From Maylandia zebra (lineage: Eukaryota > Chordata > Actinopteri > Cichliformes > Cichlidae), in assembly GCF_041146795.1 (NCBI RefSeq), contig NC_135172.1:42063123-42127122 (forward strand): a stretch of DNA of 64,000 bases. Direction: 5' to 3'. How positions within the stretch are numbered: position 1 is the first letter of the stretch; every line of letters starts with the position of its first letter. Made by a program: the position numbers and the translations under genes. The notes under the pieces were generated by a model that was given only the letters and a program-made list of their open reading frames with translations, was not told the origin of the DNA and searched no databases. Below, piece by piece: positions 1 through 12,740 of this stretch.

Positions 1-559
1 TGCTGTGACTTGAAATCATGAAAACCCAAAGGCAGTCGGGTTGGGTCATTGGTGAAACAAGCAGTGTGAAATATATGTATGTTTTCTGTTCTGTAGGCTT
101 TGATTATATTGTAAATTTACACTTCCAATGATTATTTTGTGATTTTCTTCACTGAACTCAAACAGACTGAGAGGAGTGAGGTTTGCTGCTTCAAAAGGCA
201 TCATTTCAAGTGTTTTTGGACAAAATATTTAAAATATCCACATCTGCAAACCAGATGTTCAGATTTAGTTTGAAACAGACTCTTGAAAGTAACAAATAAC
301 TTTCTAAACTGGATTTTTTTTTTTATCGTTTACAATAAATACAGCCAGTTTAAGCAGCTAAGATTGGACAAACACACGTGGCTCGTTCGTACACTGTGGA
401 TTACGGTCGGCCGCCAAGTGCCCCTTGAATGAGCCCATCCCCCAGGCCTGGCTGCACGGTATCCCCGGTTCAGCTGAGCTTTCCTCACTCCATCATAGGA
501 GTTCTTTGAATCATACATTGGCTAGCCCATCAACCCAGGACCAAACTGAATTGGGAGAC

Positions 560-740
560 CAGCATGCCTCCCAGATGAGGTATTTCAGGAATGTCCAACT
601 AGGACATGACCACAGGGCAGACCGAGGACACGCTGGAGAGATCGCACCTCTCCACTGGCTTGTGAACACCTCGGTGTCCTTCCAGAGGAGCCGGAGAGGA
701 GGAAAGAGGCATGCGCTTGACTGGCTTGACCCAGGTAAGT
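560..740 (+). mobile_element. RTE/Rex3-like LINE 3' end fragment
   Basis: The stretch from about 560 to 740 reads like the terminal part of a teleost RTE-clade (Rex3-like) reverse transcriptase. The phrase GAGGACACGCTGGAGAGAT, then a CTCGG-type tract and CCAGAGGAGCCGGAGAGGAG, follows the order known from the C-terminal coding end of that family. The reading frame is decayed and the copy is heavily 5'-truncated. The assignment rests on remembered family sequence, not on a search. Confidence 0.55.
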
Positions 741-3138
741 GTGAGAAAATAAAGTGAGACATGAGATGTTTTTTAACATCCTTTGGAGTATCTGTCATAG
801 ATAAAGGAAACAGTGTGATAACCACATACAGAAACATTAACTAAAAGTTTTCCCATATAAAATCTAAACCTTATTTTAGTCCGTAAAACAGCTCAGTCAC
901 TCGAGGGTTGAAATAATGCAGTACGTTACATGTGGGAAGGTTTTATTCTGTGTTCAAATGTACATATTTCTAATTCTATGAAAGCCAGATAAACCAGAAT
1001 GGATGAAATCACATTCGCTGGCAGCGGTGTAAAGACTATGTGCTCATTATTCTTAGTTCTTAAAGTCTGGCACATTTTGCTTGGACTAAATCTAAATAAG
1101 GACTCCTCAGCAGAGCTTAGCAAGCATCTAGCATACAGTGCGATGCACATCCAGTATCATCCTGGGCTCCCCCTGCTCCCCCAGACCCTCTTAAATCAGA
1201 TGTGCACCGAAACATTGTGACATCATCCTTTTTAACTTTCCTCCACCCGTTAAAAGGACGACGAAGATTTCTTCCCCATCTTTCAAATGTGACGTGTCCC
1301 AGTTTGAACCCAACCTGAACCCGGCCAGAAGCAAATGAGCCGAAACTACTGCAATTTTAACAACTTCTCGAAAAATATTCCTCGACCTCGTAGCTCCACT
1401 TCTCCATTCATCATCCTCAAATGGCCCCCCGAGCGCCCTCGAGCGGGGCTCAGGGCTGGTGAGACTGATGAACACCTCCGGAGTCTTTATGAAGACAGGG
1501 ATGGAAAAATTCAAATTGACACACTTGGAAAGGTTGCACCGAGACCGGATTGTGGCACATTCTCACAGCAATAAAACCGAAACGAGACACAAAGAGGAAG
1601 CGGTTGAGAGGATAAGACAAACCTGCTTCATGCGCTTTATTTCGTCTCGACTTTTGTCATCACTTTCACACTTTCTGTTCTTGTTTCTTGTTTTGTTCAT
1701 TACTTCGTCCTGATTTCTCACCCTCCTGCTGTCTGATGCCGTCTCTTCCTCTGCTGTCACTTTTTCTTCTTTCATCCTTCTTTGCTTTCTCTTTTTCCAG
1801 CCAAACTGCAAACTTGCGCCAGCTTTTGTAATCTTAACACTGAGATTAGGGCGACTACCTAGGCTGAATAAATAAAACGAGCTCCTGAACATTAAAGTAG
1901 ACCCCATTATGTTCATTCCCTGCTTCTTATTTTTATTCTTGGACTCGCTTGAGTTTGCATTATTCACACTTCATAATAATCCTTTATGTCGCACTGAGAT
2001 TTGGTTCTCACTGAACTGGACCCCTGTTTTCTTTCCGTCTACATGCGCCAAACAAAAGAAGCGTGCAGCTACCAACAGTACAGCTCTTTAATCTTCAGCC
2101 TCTCGTCATGGTCAGACGGATACCTCTGTCTGCTGGGTGTAGTTCAGTAGAAAGAAAACAGTTCCTACATGCAACGAGATTCACGGTTTCTGGACAGCGA
2201 CGTTGTTTTTTCGGGGGGGAAATTCACAGCACTACAGGACAGAGGAGAATTCAAATTTAGGGGTGAACTCACACTTTAAGGCTAAAAAACTCCCCGAGAA
2301 GCAGCAGGGACATAAATATTTACTGATGCCTTCACATGCTTTCCTATATGTGTGTGCACAGGCGGTCAGTGATGCCCCCCCGGAGGCCTCCCAGTAACAG
2401 TAACTCGACACGCAGAGTTTCACAACAACAACTGAGAGAGAAAAGCTGAGCTCTGACCCTTCCAGCTTCTTCATCTCACTTTCCCTGGACTTCCTTCTGC
2501 ACAGAAAACAAGCTGACACTCTGCAGGACACTAACTCGGCTTTCTTCGGTCTGCTTCTCGAGGATTAGTGAGCTTTAAACGCGGCGGTGTTGCACAACTG
2601 GAACAGCAGTTTCAAGTCAGACATTTTTATGCAACAGCCTTTGCAAACATATGCTAATGCACTGACGGGACGGGGTAAACAAAAATGGTTTTAACACTGA
2701 CTCAGGGCACTCCTGTCACATTGCTGTGTTTGTGTTTTACTTTGAAGGTTACGTTTCTCACGTGTCACATGTGTTTTCACTTTCTGCTTTTGTTTCCTTC
2801 CCTCCTTTGTGATTGTCTGTCCACCCTCATCAGTTTCACCTGTGTTTGATTTCCTGCGGTTTTAAGAGATAATAAAAAGTCTGCCTGTTTCTCCTGAATA
2901 GCATCAGTAAGAAATCGGGATTCCTGGAAGCTGCTTGATTTCTGCTATTATCTTATTGGCTGCAAGCAATTAAAAAATGATGCCGATGTCCTGTTGCCTG
3001 ACACAGTCGAAATTTTTTCAGCTCTTTAGCTCTTTTTCACGTTTACTGAGCAGAGCATTTAAAATTCACACAGGTTCATAAAGTGCTTTTTGTCTGCAGC
3101 AGCGGTCTTGTTTTCAGCCTGATTTATGTGTTTAACTA
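741..3138. other. Non-coding stretch, no gene seen
   Basis: Both strands were read for splice-bounded exons, tRNA shapes and terminal repeats and none convinced. The open frames here (up to 134 codons) have biased, low-complexity composition and no family resemblance. If dtx4 is intact, this DNA lies within or beyond its first long intron, because dtx4 runs leftwards from 12.7 kb. Confidence 0.5.
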
Positions 3139-3707
3139 CGGAGCCCTGTGAGGGACTTCTGCGAGATCTCACAAAGGTTTTGAGAGATCTCGCAAAATAG
3201 GCCGCATCCTTCACAGGGTGCATCTGAAGGCCGATGACTTCACAGCCAGGCGACGAAGGCTGTCTCAATTTGAAGGCTGCTTCAAATGCATCCTTCATTT
3301 CCCCGAATTTGATGGATGGGCCGGGTGTATCCTTTGTGGCCCAACCTATCCAAGAATTCATAGCGCGGCCCAGCCAATTCCAGTTTCCAACATTGGCTGC
3401 AGCTAGTTAGTTTTAATATTACTCTTTCTGGGTTACAGAAAGTGTAAACTTCAAATATCTGCTCGGTTTATCAAGACATCACATATTTGCAAAAGTCTTC
3501 AGAGACGTCTGTTACCCACCTGCTCGAAGATGACCGGGAGGTCGAGGCCCACTAGAGCCAGAGGGAACACCGCACTCTGGGCACATCGTTCCTCGACCAC
3601 CTGGTCAGCATTGAGCTGGCGGCCTCGGAAGGATTCGGCCTATTTTGCAAGATCTCGCAAAAGTTCATCTTTAATTTTTTTTCTCCAATGTCCCTTGCGG
3701 GGCTCCG
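3139..3707. mobile_element. Non-autonomous DNA transposon with CGGAGCCC inverted ends
   Basis: The element starts CGGAGCCCTGTGAGGGAC and its right end is the inverted match (GTCCCTTGCGGGGCTCCG on the plus strand). The match continues inward through the GAGATCTCGCAAAATAGGCC tract, so the terminal repeats are roughly 70 bp with gaps. A TA dinucleotide flanks both ends (3137-3138 and 3708-3709), which fits a 2-bp target duplication. The 569-bp interior has no transposase. The superfamily is uncertain; ISL2EU-like elements would fit the TA target, but this is inference. Confidence 0.7.
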
Positions 3708-5917
3708 TATTTAACCTCTTCACACTTCTTTCACTTGATAGTTTTATCTTCCTTTGTAAATTTAGCCACTCTGCAGTCCTGTCAGTGGGCTGTTTGTGAT
3801 ACGCGTATGACGCCGGCTCATATCTAGATTCTGGGTAGATTTATTGATTTGATAACCTTTGTATTTGGAACTTTCTTCATCTGTGGGCCTGAATGGAAAC
3901 TCCAACTGTTATCTCTTTAGATAACAGTACATTTACAGCGATGATGTTCATTCTCTTAAAGATATTTACTATCATACCAAAGAGAGACGACACGTCCAGG
4001 CATGTGATTTAAAGAAGTCACTTTTTCATCTCCTGACAATATCATGATTTTTCGGCGCTCTCCATCGTTTCTTATTCCACTAATATTCCTCATCACTGTT
4101 TAACTTTCAGCTGAGCTCTCCACTCTTTTTTTTCCACACCCACCCACTTTGTCCTCTTCTCTCTCTCCCTCTCTTCGTGTCTTTGTCTCACCTTGAAAGA
4201 GTCCCGTCCCTCGAGTGTTGGGTTCAGATTCAATTTTCAGCTTCAGAGAGTGTGAGAGAGAAAAGCATACAAAGAGGGCAAGAGGTCGAGAAGAGAGACA
4301 GATCAGGTGAACCAGAGGAAGCAGAACATAAAGCGGAGAGTTTGAGACAAAGGAAGAGACCCAGTTTCCATTTGGGAATAAGGTAAAAAGTGAATATGAA
4401 GAGGCGGTGCTAACTCTTCGCCCGATCCTTGGTGTTGGTTTTGAATTTTTAAGAAAATCTGAGATGGTTAAGAAGCTTTTACCTTAGAAAGGTGATACCA
4501 AAATACTGTGTTCAGAGCTTGTTCCACTACCTTTACAAGGCTTAAAAATGTCAAACGAGACATTTAGTCTTTGGTAATCCTTCTGCTGCAGATTTTCAGA
4601 AACACTGAAGCGTAGTAGCCTGAACATTAGAAGCAGAGCAGTGTGACACGTCTGCAGACTGTGGGCTTGATAGATAAAACCCAAACATATCAAACAACAA
4701 GACCCTTTAAACAAACATCTCGTCTCTTGCATGGAGGTTTCACCAGTGCGTGCAAACCCATTGTTTATTTCCTGCCAACTGGTTTGTTGTGCGTGCAGAC
4801 AGAGTCAGTGTTGATGTTTGCTGCCACTCCCTCTCCCCCCTTCCTCCGCTCTTTGTTGTCACCACCAATCTACCCCCAACCCTCCGTCTCTGGGGAATCC
4901 ACCCCCGACCCGCCTTCTACTGTGACCCTAACGCCCCGGGGCTTTGTGGGGGTCTGGGAATGTGCCTCCTTCAGCAGGACCAGCTGGAGCGAGAGCAGCA
5001 ACAAGCTGCAGGGGCAACAAAAAAACACAAGATGCCCTCGAAGTCTGAAAAAAACAGAAGCCGCACAAAGAAAGCGATGACGAGCCGCTCTTTTAAAGCC
5101 CAGTAAAATAAGGACATTTACGTCACTCTGTTGAAAACATCTCATAAAAACGTGTTTACTTTATTTCAACAACCACACCCTCATCTCGGTTATGCAGTCA
5201 GAGCAGCTCAAATGTGCTGGGTACAAAGATTTTCTGCTAAGTCAGGCCTCTCCTAAACCACATGAACACTAATTAGTGACTAATTTTTAAAAAATGTTTA
5301 CACACAAGCGTAAAAGACGATTGGCCAACCAATTTACTGGATGGCAATCACTTTGTCCATATTGTGAAACTAGCCCTGGCCATCTTCATCTTGTTTCTTT
5401 CTCCTAACAGCAGGGTCACCAGGTCGTCCAGCATCATCCAGCTGCCTCTCCACTCAGCCTCTCGTCCCACAGTCTTGTTCTGCTTCACATGCTACTGTAG
5501 TGCACATATGCTGCAGCTATGTTCAGCCTGTTGGTCACTGCTCACACATGCTGTGACATCAACACAATTTATATAAGTGTGCAAACCAACGTGTGCGACA
5601 AGTGAAAAGAACACTAGAGGATGAAAGTGGTGAGCATAAACTGTTACAGTTTCCAGCTGCAGTCCAAGTTTGTGAAGCCAGAATCTGCCCAAAGAATGAG
5701 AGACTCTCTGGAGAGGCAGCTGGCTGTAGCGGCTCTGCATTTATTTCTCTCAAAATATTTGCATGGGTTTGTCTCCTCGCAAACTCAAAAGAAGAGAAGT
5801 CCAAAATCTTCACTGTTTTCATACCAGAGCTGCTGCTGATTGACTGTAAATCTTCATGAAAAGCAGGACAGAAGTATGAAGGCAAATAGAGGATTTTTGG
5901 TTCAAATATAAATATAG
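3708..5917. other. Non-coding stretch, no gene seen
   Basis: The sequence is of mixed composition with several open frames of 70-145 codons. These overlap on both strands, lack splice context and resemble no family. No terminal repeats, tRNA shape or long tandem repeat was found. Confidence 0.45.
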
Positions 5918-6150
5918 GGCAGGGATAGCTCAGCAGGTAGGGTGGTTGCCCCATGATCGGAAGGTTGGGGGTTCGACTTCACTGAACGGCTACCCTGAGA
6001 CACCCCTGAGCAAGGTACCGTCCCTACACACTGCTCCCCGGGTGCTGCATTGGTGGCTTGCCACTGCTTCACTGGGTGAATGGGTTAAATGCAGAGGAGT
6101 AATTTCCCTATGGGGACTAACAACAATATACATATCATTATTATTATTTA
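5918..6150 (+). mobile_element. tRNA-derived SINE (teleost type)
   Basis: The head (GGGATAGCTCAGCAGGTAGG, then GGTTGGGGGTTCGACTTC) shows the A-box and B-box of a polymerase III tRNA promoter but not a folded functional tRNA. It is followed by the teleost SINE body (GAGCAAGGTACCGTCC, CACTGCTCCCCGGG) and a tail (GGGTTAAATGCAGAGGAG, then a CCCTATGGGGACTAA-like end and ATT repeats). The copy looks full length. The exact SINE name (AFC- or V-SINE-like) is not certain. Confidence 0.75.
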
Positions 6151-7616
6151 ACATGTAAAAAAAATCCCTTCTGTACCAATTTCACATAAAAAGAACTTCA
6201 AGCAGGACAGGAACAGGAAGTTAAGATACTGTCAGATTAAAATCTTTGTGTTTACAGGAAATCGTGTTGTACTCACACAAATGACTGAAAGCATACATGT
6301 GTTCAAAGGAGGCTCATTTAAGTCTCGTCCCAAATAGCTCATCAAGGTCATAACGTCACATTTTTGCATATAAGAATAATTACGCTCCCTTTTCCAAAAA
6401 CTACAAGTGATGAAGTGATTCGAGATGATCCATCAGAGAAGTTAATTAAAGTTAAAGAAAAGGAGCTGGATCGCAAGCAAGGACGAACTGAAAAGCCTCC
6501 ACGGTCCAAAGGAAGAGCGCACCCACAGAAACGAGACCACCGCCACCACAATGACAACCTTCATGTCTAAGAAGTGCAGAGCAGAAATACCACATCACTG
6601 TTAGCAGTGAAGCTCCCAGGGAAGCAGGGCAGCACAGGAACATGAAGGCTTTTCCCTGAATGTCAGCTAAACGGCGTGCTATCAGTGGTGACAGCGCAGC
6701 GAGCGTCTGCGGAGCGACGATCCCGCTGCGAGACCTGAGGTGAACAGGAAACACACTCTGCTCCAACCACATCTGACAGTGCTGGGAGAGCTTGCACTGG
6801 GAGGGAGATCCTTTCATACGTGACTGTAAAGACAGACCTGTAGTGCATGTATTCTTCCCAGCGGGGTCAAATGTACGCGCCGCTCTCCAAAGGAAGTCTC
6901 CATCTGCATGCAGGAGGTGGTCTGCAGGAGGACCTGGCAGCTCAAAGGTGCTGAGGACCTCATCTTCCATTAGGACGGTTTATATTTCCACACTTTGAAA
7001 AATAAATATATGGAACAGTTTTGTGCACAAAGCACAGGGAACAACTTCAAAACAAACCTGTGTGAATTCGCCTTTGTGCCATCTGAAATGTGATGTGCTT
7101 TTGCACCAGCCAGTCTCCAAGCCAGTCACATCAGGTGATGACTCAGCTACCTTCTACTGATCTAACTGGCAAATCTCACACAGGGGGAAGCATTTAAAGT
7201 ATTTAAAGGCAACAGCTCAGCTTCTGAGAGTCTGCATTCAGGTCACTTCCCTGTGGTACATGAACAGTTCTCCCTACAGGTCCTCATCTATCTGCAAGCC
7301 ACTTTGCAGCCCACCTCCACCCCAACTCCTCTATTTCATACTTCATCAGTATCGTATCTGTTGCTCTGTGCCTGCTTTTTACATCTCTGTCCCATAAGGC
7401 CACCAGATTTAAGGAGAAAGCAAAATATCTGAGATGAAAAACATAAGAGCATTCTGGGGTTTAACAAACGTAGAACTGAAAACTAAGTGGGAATTATAAA
7501 AATGAAATTGGGTGGTTGTTACATTTACAAAAGATGGTAAAGATAAGAGGATGGATGGAGTGGAAGTTATTATAAATCCATTAACATTTTATGTTAACCA
7601 GACTCTAGACTTTGTT
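6151..7616. other. Non-coding stretch with one long minus-strand open frame
   Basis: A 172-codon minus-strand open frame spans 6452-6970. It resembles nothing known to me, has no clear splice sites or promoter, and would sit in the dtx4 intron in the same orientation. An internal minus-strand ATG (near 6564) follows an acceptor-like CTTCTTAG and would start a hydrophobic MKVVIVVAVVSFLW leader. I treat this as unproven and do not call a gene. Confidence 0.35.
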
Positions 7617-7925
7617 GAACACTCCAAAAAAACATAACTCTTTAAAAAATCATGGAAAGGATTTCCACATGGCTTTCTATTACAATTAAGCATTTTTGTC
7701 GCACTAACGTAATTTGCATGGGTTGGATCAACTCAATTAAATTAAGTTGGACTCAACTGTAGTAAAACAGTTGATTCATCATTAATTAATCAAGTTAGTC
7801 CAACTCAAGCACATTAAGTTGGAATAACAGAATTGCATAATGCTAAAATAAAGCAATTTAATTATGTGGGAATTCTTTCCATGATTTTTTTATGTTCATT
7901 CAAAAAGTTATTTTTTTGAGTGTTC
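7617..7925. mobile_element. AT-rich MITE with GAACACTC ends
   Basis: The left end GAACACTCCAAAAAAACATA and the right end (reverse complement GAACACTCAAAAAAATAAC) form an imperfect terminal inverted repeat. The match continues inward through AAAATCATGGAAAG on both sides. The 309-bp interior is AT-rich and has no coding capacity. Target duplication is not clear. The structure fits a miniature inverted-repeat transposable element common in teleosts. Confidence 0.65.
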
Positions 7926-8498
7926 TTTATGTACATTATAACCTCAGACTTATCAGAACCTGCGCCTCAGCTTCTACTTCTCTAAACGCTTTCTCCCTTC
8001 CGTGCATGTCAAAACCACAATGAGCGTGCTCGCATCTGTTTGGGAAAATCCAAGATCTCTGGAAAAACGATGTGAGCGTGAGAGAAAGAACGAAAGAATA
8101 CGCACTGCCCAATTATCTCACTCCTTCTGCACCGAAAACACACTCATACACTTCTCTCTCTCCCACGTCGGACAGAAAGACCCCTGGGATTTTTTTTTTT
8201 TTTTTTGCCTATCGATGAAACTAAACACTCGGGCAGCAGAAATGGAAGAGCAGAGGGAGCAACAGAGGAGGACGGCTGGAGTGAACTCTGCTCATTAAGC
8301 CTTGAAATTCTCCATTCTGTCCACAAAGTCGAGGTCCCTCTGTTTCTTTTCTCCGTCGGAGGAGGATGCAGCTGCTGGGAAAGTGTGTGTGCATGTGTGT
8401 ATGTTTAGTGTCAGTGGATAAGGGTTTAAGTATGCAGTGAACTCAGAGCTGTGATGGTCATTCACAGCTGCTCCAAAACATCATACTGCTGGATCTCA

Positions 8499-8500
<2 letters not shown>

Positions 8501-8585
<85 letters not shown>
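8501..8585. repeat. (CA)n microsatellite
   Basis: An uninterrupted CA dinucleotide run of about 42 units, likely length-polymorphic. No function is implied. Confidence 0.98.
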
Positions 8586-8588
<3 letters not shown>

Positions 8589-9339
8589 CATTTGTTCTGT
8601 ATCACAGAAATATTTAAAGACAAAAACTTGTTGGCCTTCTTTTTTATTTGTTATTTTTCAAAGATTTCATGTTATGTTTTGGGCGCTTTCTTATCTTACT
8701 GTTTTAAAGAGCTTTCTGTTTGCTAAAAATGCATTTCTACAATGTTTTGAGTTTTCTTTTTAAAACTTGAAAGTATCAAATCAAAGCTGTGGTAATATAA
8801 AGCCCCTTAGTACCAAAAACTAGACCGCCTGCTGCTTTTGCAAGCCACTTTGAATTTTCTCCACTCAAAAAAAACTTAACCGTGACCCTTTTCCGAACCT
8901 AACCATTTATTTTTAATGATGACGTCATGTAATAAACACGAAACAAACACCTGCAGTTTCTGGTGTAAGTGACCGAATCATTTAGTCCATCAACACTGAA
9001 ATGAATCAGTACAAGTCAAAAAGTACATGTAAAAATTACGCTCAGGAAACTGCATCAGTAGATTAGCGGTCGTGGCTAGGTCATGAACTGTGATGAAACT
9101 GCATTGACGTTCAGTTTGTTGTAGTTTGACTGTTTTTGTGACTTTGGTGTTTAACACGTTGTTTCTGAATTAAACTGTATTAACAGCTCTGCTAGGGCGT
9201 CAGGAGGTGTTAAAAACACTCTAGATATACGTGCAAATACTCAAACTACCACTTCCGTGGTCTCCCATCTCCTGTCCCTTCATGTGCTTCAGTGCAGTTT
9301 AGCTCACTTGGCTTTCTGTTTGCTGTTTATATCCGTCTG

Positions 9340-10253
9340 ACTCTCTCCTACTCTCTGTTTGAATATTCATTGCTCTTTTAAGTTCGATAAACAAGCGTCT
9401 TCTGTTGTTAAATCTTGTTTCCATCAATTGCGTCTTATTAGCAAGGCCAGACCTTATGTTCCACATCGGGACCTTGGAAAGCTTATCCACGCCTTTGTGA
9501 CATCCAGGTTGGATTATTGCAACTCACTTTACTTCGGTCTTAACTCTACTCTCTTCCATAGACTCCAAATTGTTCAGAATGCAGCTGCTCGTCTCCTTAC
9601 TGGTAGTGGACGGCGTGTCTCTATCACCCGTGTCCTTGCTGATCTGCGTTGGCTTCCCGTTAAGTACTGCATCCGATTCAAAATCCTGCTGCTCACCTTC
9701 TGAATTATTAACAATATAGCACCAAGCTACCTCATTGAGCTACTTAGATCATACCCCCCTACTAGAGCATTAAGATCATCTTCCCAGTCACTCCTGGTAC
9801 TGCCAAGATCTCGGCTGAAGACTAGAGGTGACCGCGCGTTTGCCTTGTCTGCACCCGATTTATGGAATAACCTCCCCATTGCTATACGTGAGTCTGATTC
9901 CATTCAATCCTTCAAATCGCGGTTAAAAACCCACTTATTTAGCCTCACCTTTTCTACCAGTTAATGCTTGCTTGATAGTTAGCTTAACGCTTATTCTTAT
10001 CTTCGGCTTTTAATTCATTTTTAATTTTTTGACTGTTTGATCCTCTACACTTAGCCTTCTTTTATGCTTTTATATGCAATTCTTTTCCCTTCGTGTGTTT
10101 TAATGCCATTCAACCTGCTAGCACGTTTTGGTACCTTGCCATAGCCCTCATCCTTCCCTGTTACTTCATCTTACCCTCTTGCATGTTAAGCACTTTGGTA
10201 CACCACTGGTTTTTAAATGTGCTATATAAATAAAGTTTGTTGTTGTTGTTGTT
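9340..10253 (+). mobile_element. L2/CR1-like LINE, 5'-truncated 3' end
   Basis: The plus-strand frame 9359-9703 encodes the C-terminal part of a non-LTR reverse transcriptase: a VVKSCFHQLR segment, then FVTSRLDYCNSLYFG, LQIVQNAAARLLTG and LRWLPV, in the order seen in L2/CR1-clade elements. Translation continues in the same frame after one TGA at 9701-9703 with LIELLRS, TRALRSSSQ, APDLWNNLP and SFKSRLKTHLF, so the copy has acquired a nonsense change. The 3' end is ATATAAATAAAG followed by (TTG)n at 10230-10253, the kind of short-repeat tail these LINEs use. It is 5'-truncated and therefore dead on arrival. Confidence 0.88.
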
Positions 10254-12529
10254 CAATGCAACAAAATTCACAGTGAAACTGGTCTCATGTACGTTTTTCT
10301 GTTTCTGTTGTCAGATAAGAGAACGTCTGAAACATCTCAAACGCAGCCCACAAACATCAGGAAAAACCAAACAAACTCAAGCCATTCACCAAACTGGTGG
10401 TTCTTATTGCTGAAACCCAGACTGTGTGACTGAACTGTTCTCTAACAAACTCTGCATTCTCAAATGTTCTGGGCTGGATTAAAGTTTGCAGAGGGCTGGA
10501 TCTCGAGCCTTCAGCCAGCCTTTTAAACGTGAAGTCAGATCCTATGAGAGATCACAGATGGTGTCTTTCGATTTCCTCACATCGCATATTTCAGCCCTGT
10601 TGACCCAAATAAATGTGGTGCAAACATCTGGAGGATTGTCCAGCAGAATCCCAGATTGACTGCATTCTCTAGCAGGATTTTCCTGGATAACACTGCCTTT
10701 GGAGACGTCTCAGGGTATATAAGAATGGTCCCAGTCGTCATACGCTGAGCAAACGGATGTATATTTTTATGAATTATATTACAGGTGCATTATAGTCTTC
10801 ACATGTTGAGTTCTTGGAACTAAATAATACTTATTCTTTATGAGTCAAACAACTTGTCAAGCTCTAAAAATACTTCTAATTTTCCAAACACCCCTGATTA
10901 GTAGGCTGCCACCATCACACCAGGAACAGCAAATTTAAGACATTAAAAATTAAGTTATTAATGACTTTGCTGAGACTTTTAGAGCTACCCTGAGAGCTGT
11001 AATAGAGCCACTGGTAAGCCTTTCCTGGACCCTGGGCTACATGTTTGACACCACTGTCTTATACCTCTGTCTAAGCTTATACAGTGATGTGTTTAGGGGT
11101 AAACAGTGACTTAAGGAAAAAGCTTTAACCATGATTAGTAGAGGCCAAAATCCAGATGCTAAAGAAGTACACTGTGCACTAACAGAATTCCTGAGGTTGG
11201 GCAAGAGGTGTCTTTGCAGGAAACCCTTAGACACCCCTCGAATTGGTGGGTGTGTTGCCAGGTTCCTTCTACAGAAATTATATTTGTGTGTCTAGACTGT
11301 ATTAACTCTGTGACATTAGACGAACACGTGTACGCCAATTACACGAACAATGTTTGAAAGTTATGTAAGTGAGAGAAACAGGAAAACAGAGACTTTAAAA
11401 TAAACATGAAACCAGAAAACTGGGAGTGTGGAACATCTGTATTACAGATGTGTCAGCAGTTTCCACATCTGTGAGCCTGCTAGGGCCCACTTGGGTCTGA
11501 GTGATGTACATTTTAGGGACTCCGTGCTTGCTGCAGTCTTGTTCTGAACGACAGGTGTCACTACTCAGAGAAAAACTCAGGCTTTTTGATTCAGCGCTGG
11601 ATGCGAAGGAACTAAATACGATGAAACAGGGACAAAGCAATAGCGGAGTTCTTTTCAAAGTTTTCTCCTAAAAGTCTCCAAATTGATGTACCACAGTACT
11701 GTGGTGGATGTGGCTCAGGCATGAGAGAGAATGACAAGGGTTCAGTCTCTGGCTACTACAGCCTGCATGCTGAAGCAACCCTGTACAAGACAGAGAACAC
11801 CTGCAAGTGTCACTAGTTTATTGTCCACAAACCACCACCTGAGAAGTGAAACGCTGGCCTGTCGACAGTCCTCCTGTGCATTTCCAGCTACTTTATCGCT
11901 GTGGCTTTCAAATGTATCTTCGCAAACTGGATGTGAAGCAATGCACAAAGAAGTGGAAAAAGTAGAAGGACAAATACGTTTGACTGTAAAAATGAAACAA
12001 AGAACGGGCACCCAGCCACCTGGACACAAGGTAACTAACGCACAACACACTAGGAAAAATACCGACAACGACGTCACCAACTTACGTACAAAGATTCACA
12101 GCAGAAGTCTGAAACAGGCCTGAGACGAGCTGCGTGTGTATGTGCTTGTGTGGTTGGGCGAATGAGGCTTGTAGTAAAAAGTAAAATATAAGTACTATTC
12201 CATTTTTATATATTCATAAATAGTACACTTGACCTTAGTCTGTCCACGCAGCGCATTACAAAAATAAAGAGGTGTAAAACGAAACTACACCGAAGCTGTA
12301 AATTCACAATCATGCTGCTGTTCTCGACACTTCATTTGACGCTGATCTCCACTGGACCCCCCCTTCCTCATTACGGGTCCCCCAATAATAGAAATCCTGT
12401 AAGCACCCCTGGCCATAACAGGACTGTTACTCTGCTTCAGTGCAGCAAGTTTATGTCCCCGAACCTGCAAATAAACCCCGACATGACAGCTCTGCAGCGT
12501 GCACCATTTGCCCCATCGTCCCAGCTTAC
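10254..12529. other. dtx4: Non-coding stretch, likely dtx4 intron 1
   Basis: No exon matching the second WWE module, proline-rich linker, RING or Deltex C-terminal domain of Deltex proteins is seen on the minus strand here or further left. The stretch is therefore best read as part of the first long intron of dtx4. No repeat with clear ends was found in it. Confidence 0.5.
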
Positions 12530-12740
12530 CTGTGTCCTGTCTGAACTGGTGCATGGACTGGAGATCTATGATGTAGGGCGAGAGCCGGCTGTCCACCTGG
12601 CCGAGCACCACGCTCCCTCCGCGGGGGTCGCTGCTCCGGATGGCCGCCTCTATCTGGTGGGAGACGGCGGGGCTGTAGGGCCGCCACCGGCCGTGTTCGT
12701 TCAGCCATTCCCACACCACCACGGCAGAGGCCAGGAGCAT
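12530..12740 (-). CDS. dtx4: Deltex E3 ubiquitin ligase 4, first coding exon (partial gene)
   Basis: Deltex-4 belongs to the Deltex RING E3 ligases, cytoplasmic regulators of Notch signalling. The exon encodes 70 residues plus one base. It starts MLLASAVVVWEWL, followed by NEHGRWRPYSP, GGSVVLGQVDSRL and YIIDLQSMHQFRQDTG. This is the first WWE module, which binds ADP-ribose-type ligands or the Notch ankyrin region. The N-terminus is of DTX4 rather than DTX1 type (LLASAVVVWEWLNEHGRWRPYSPAV order). The exon ends at a consensus donor (GTAAGC on the minus strand, just below 12530), as in the family. The ATG at 12738-12740 was chosen because it gives the family N-terminus; an in-frame ATG lies 11 codons upstream, but a probable splice acceptor separates them. 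The second WWE module, RING and DTC domain are not in the window, so they must lie past position 1, giving an intron of more than 12.5 kb. Confidence 0.93.

Noticed and set aside
1563-1967. 134-codon minus-strand frame rich in Lys, Arg and Ser
   Set aside because: Low-complexity composition over a pyrimidine-rich plus strand; no splice sites or family.
5918-5990. tRNA-like sequence with A and B boxes
   Set aside because: It is the head of a SINE: stems do not pair as in a functional tRNA, and SINE body and tail follow.
11731-12123. Opposed 130- and 112-codon frames just downstream of the dtx4 exon
   Set aside because: Checked as a possible second dtx4 exon; neither contains the second WWE module or any Deltex motif.
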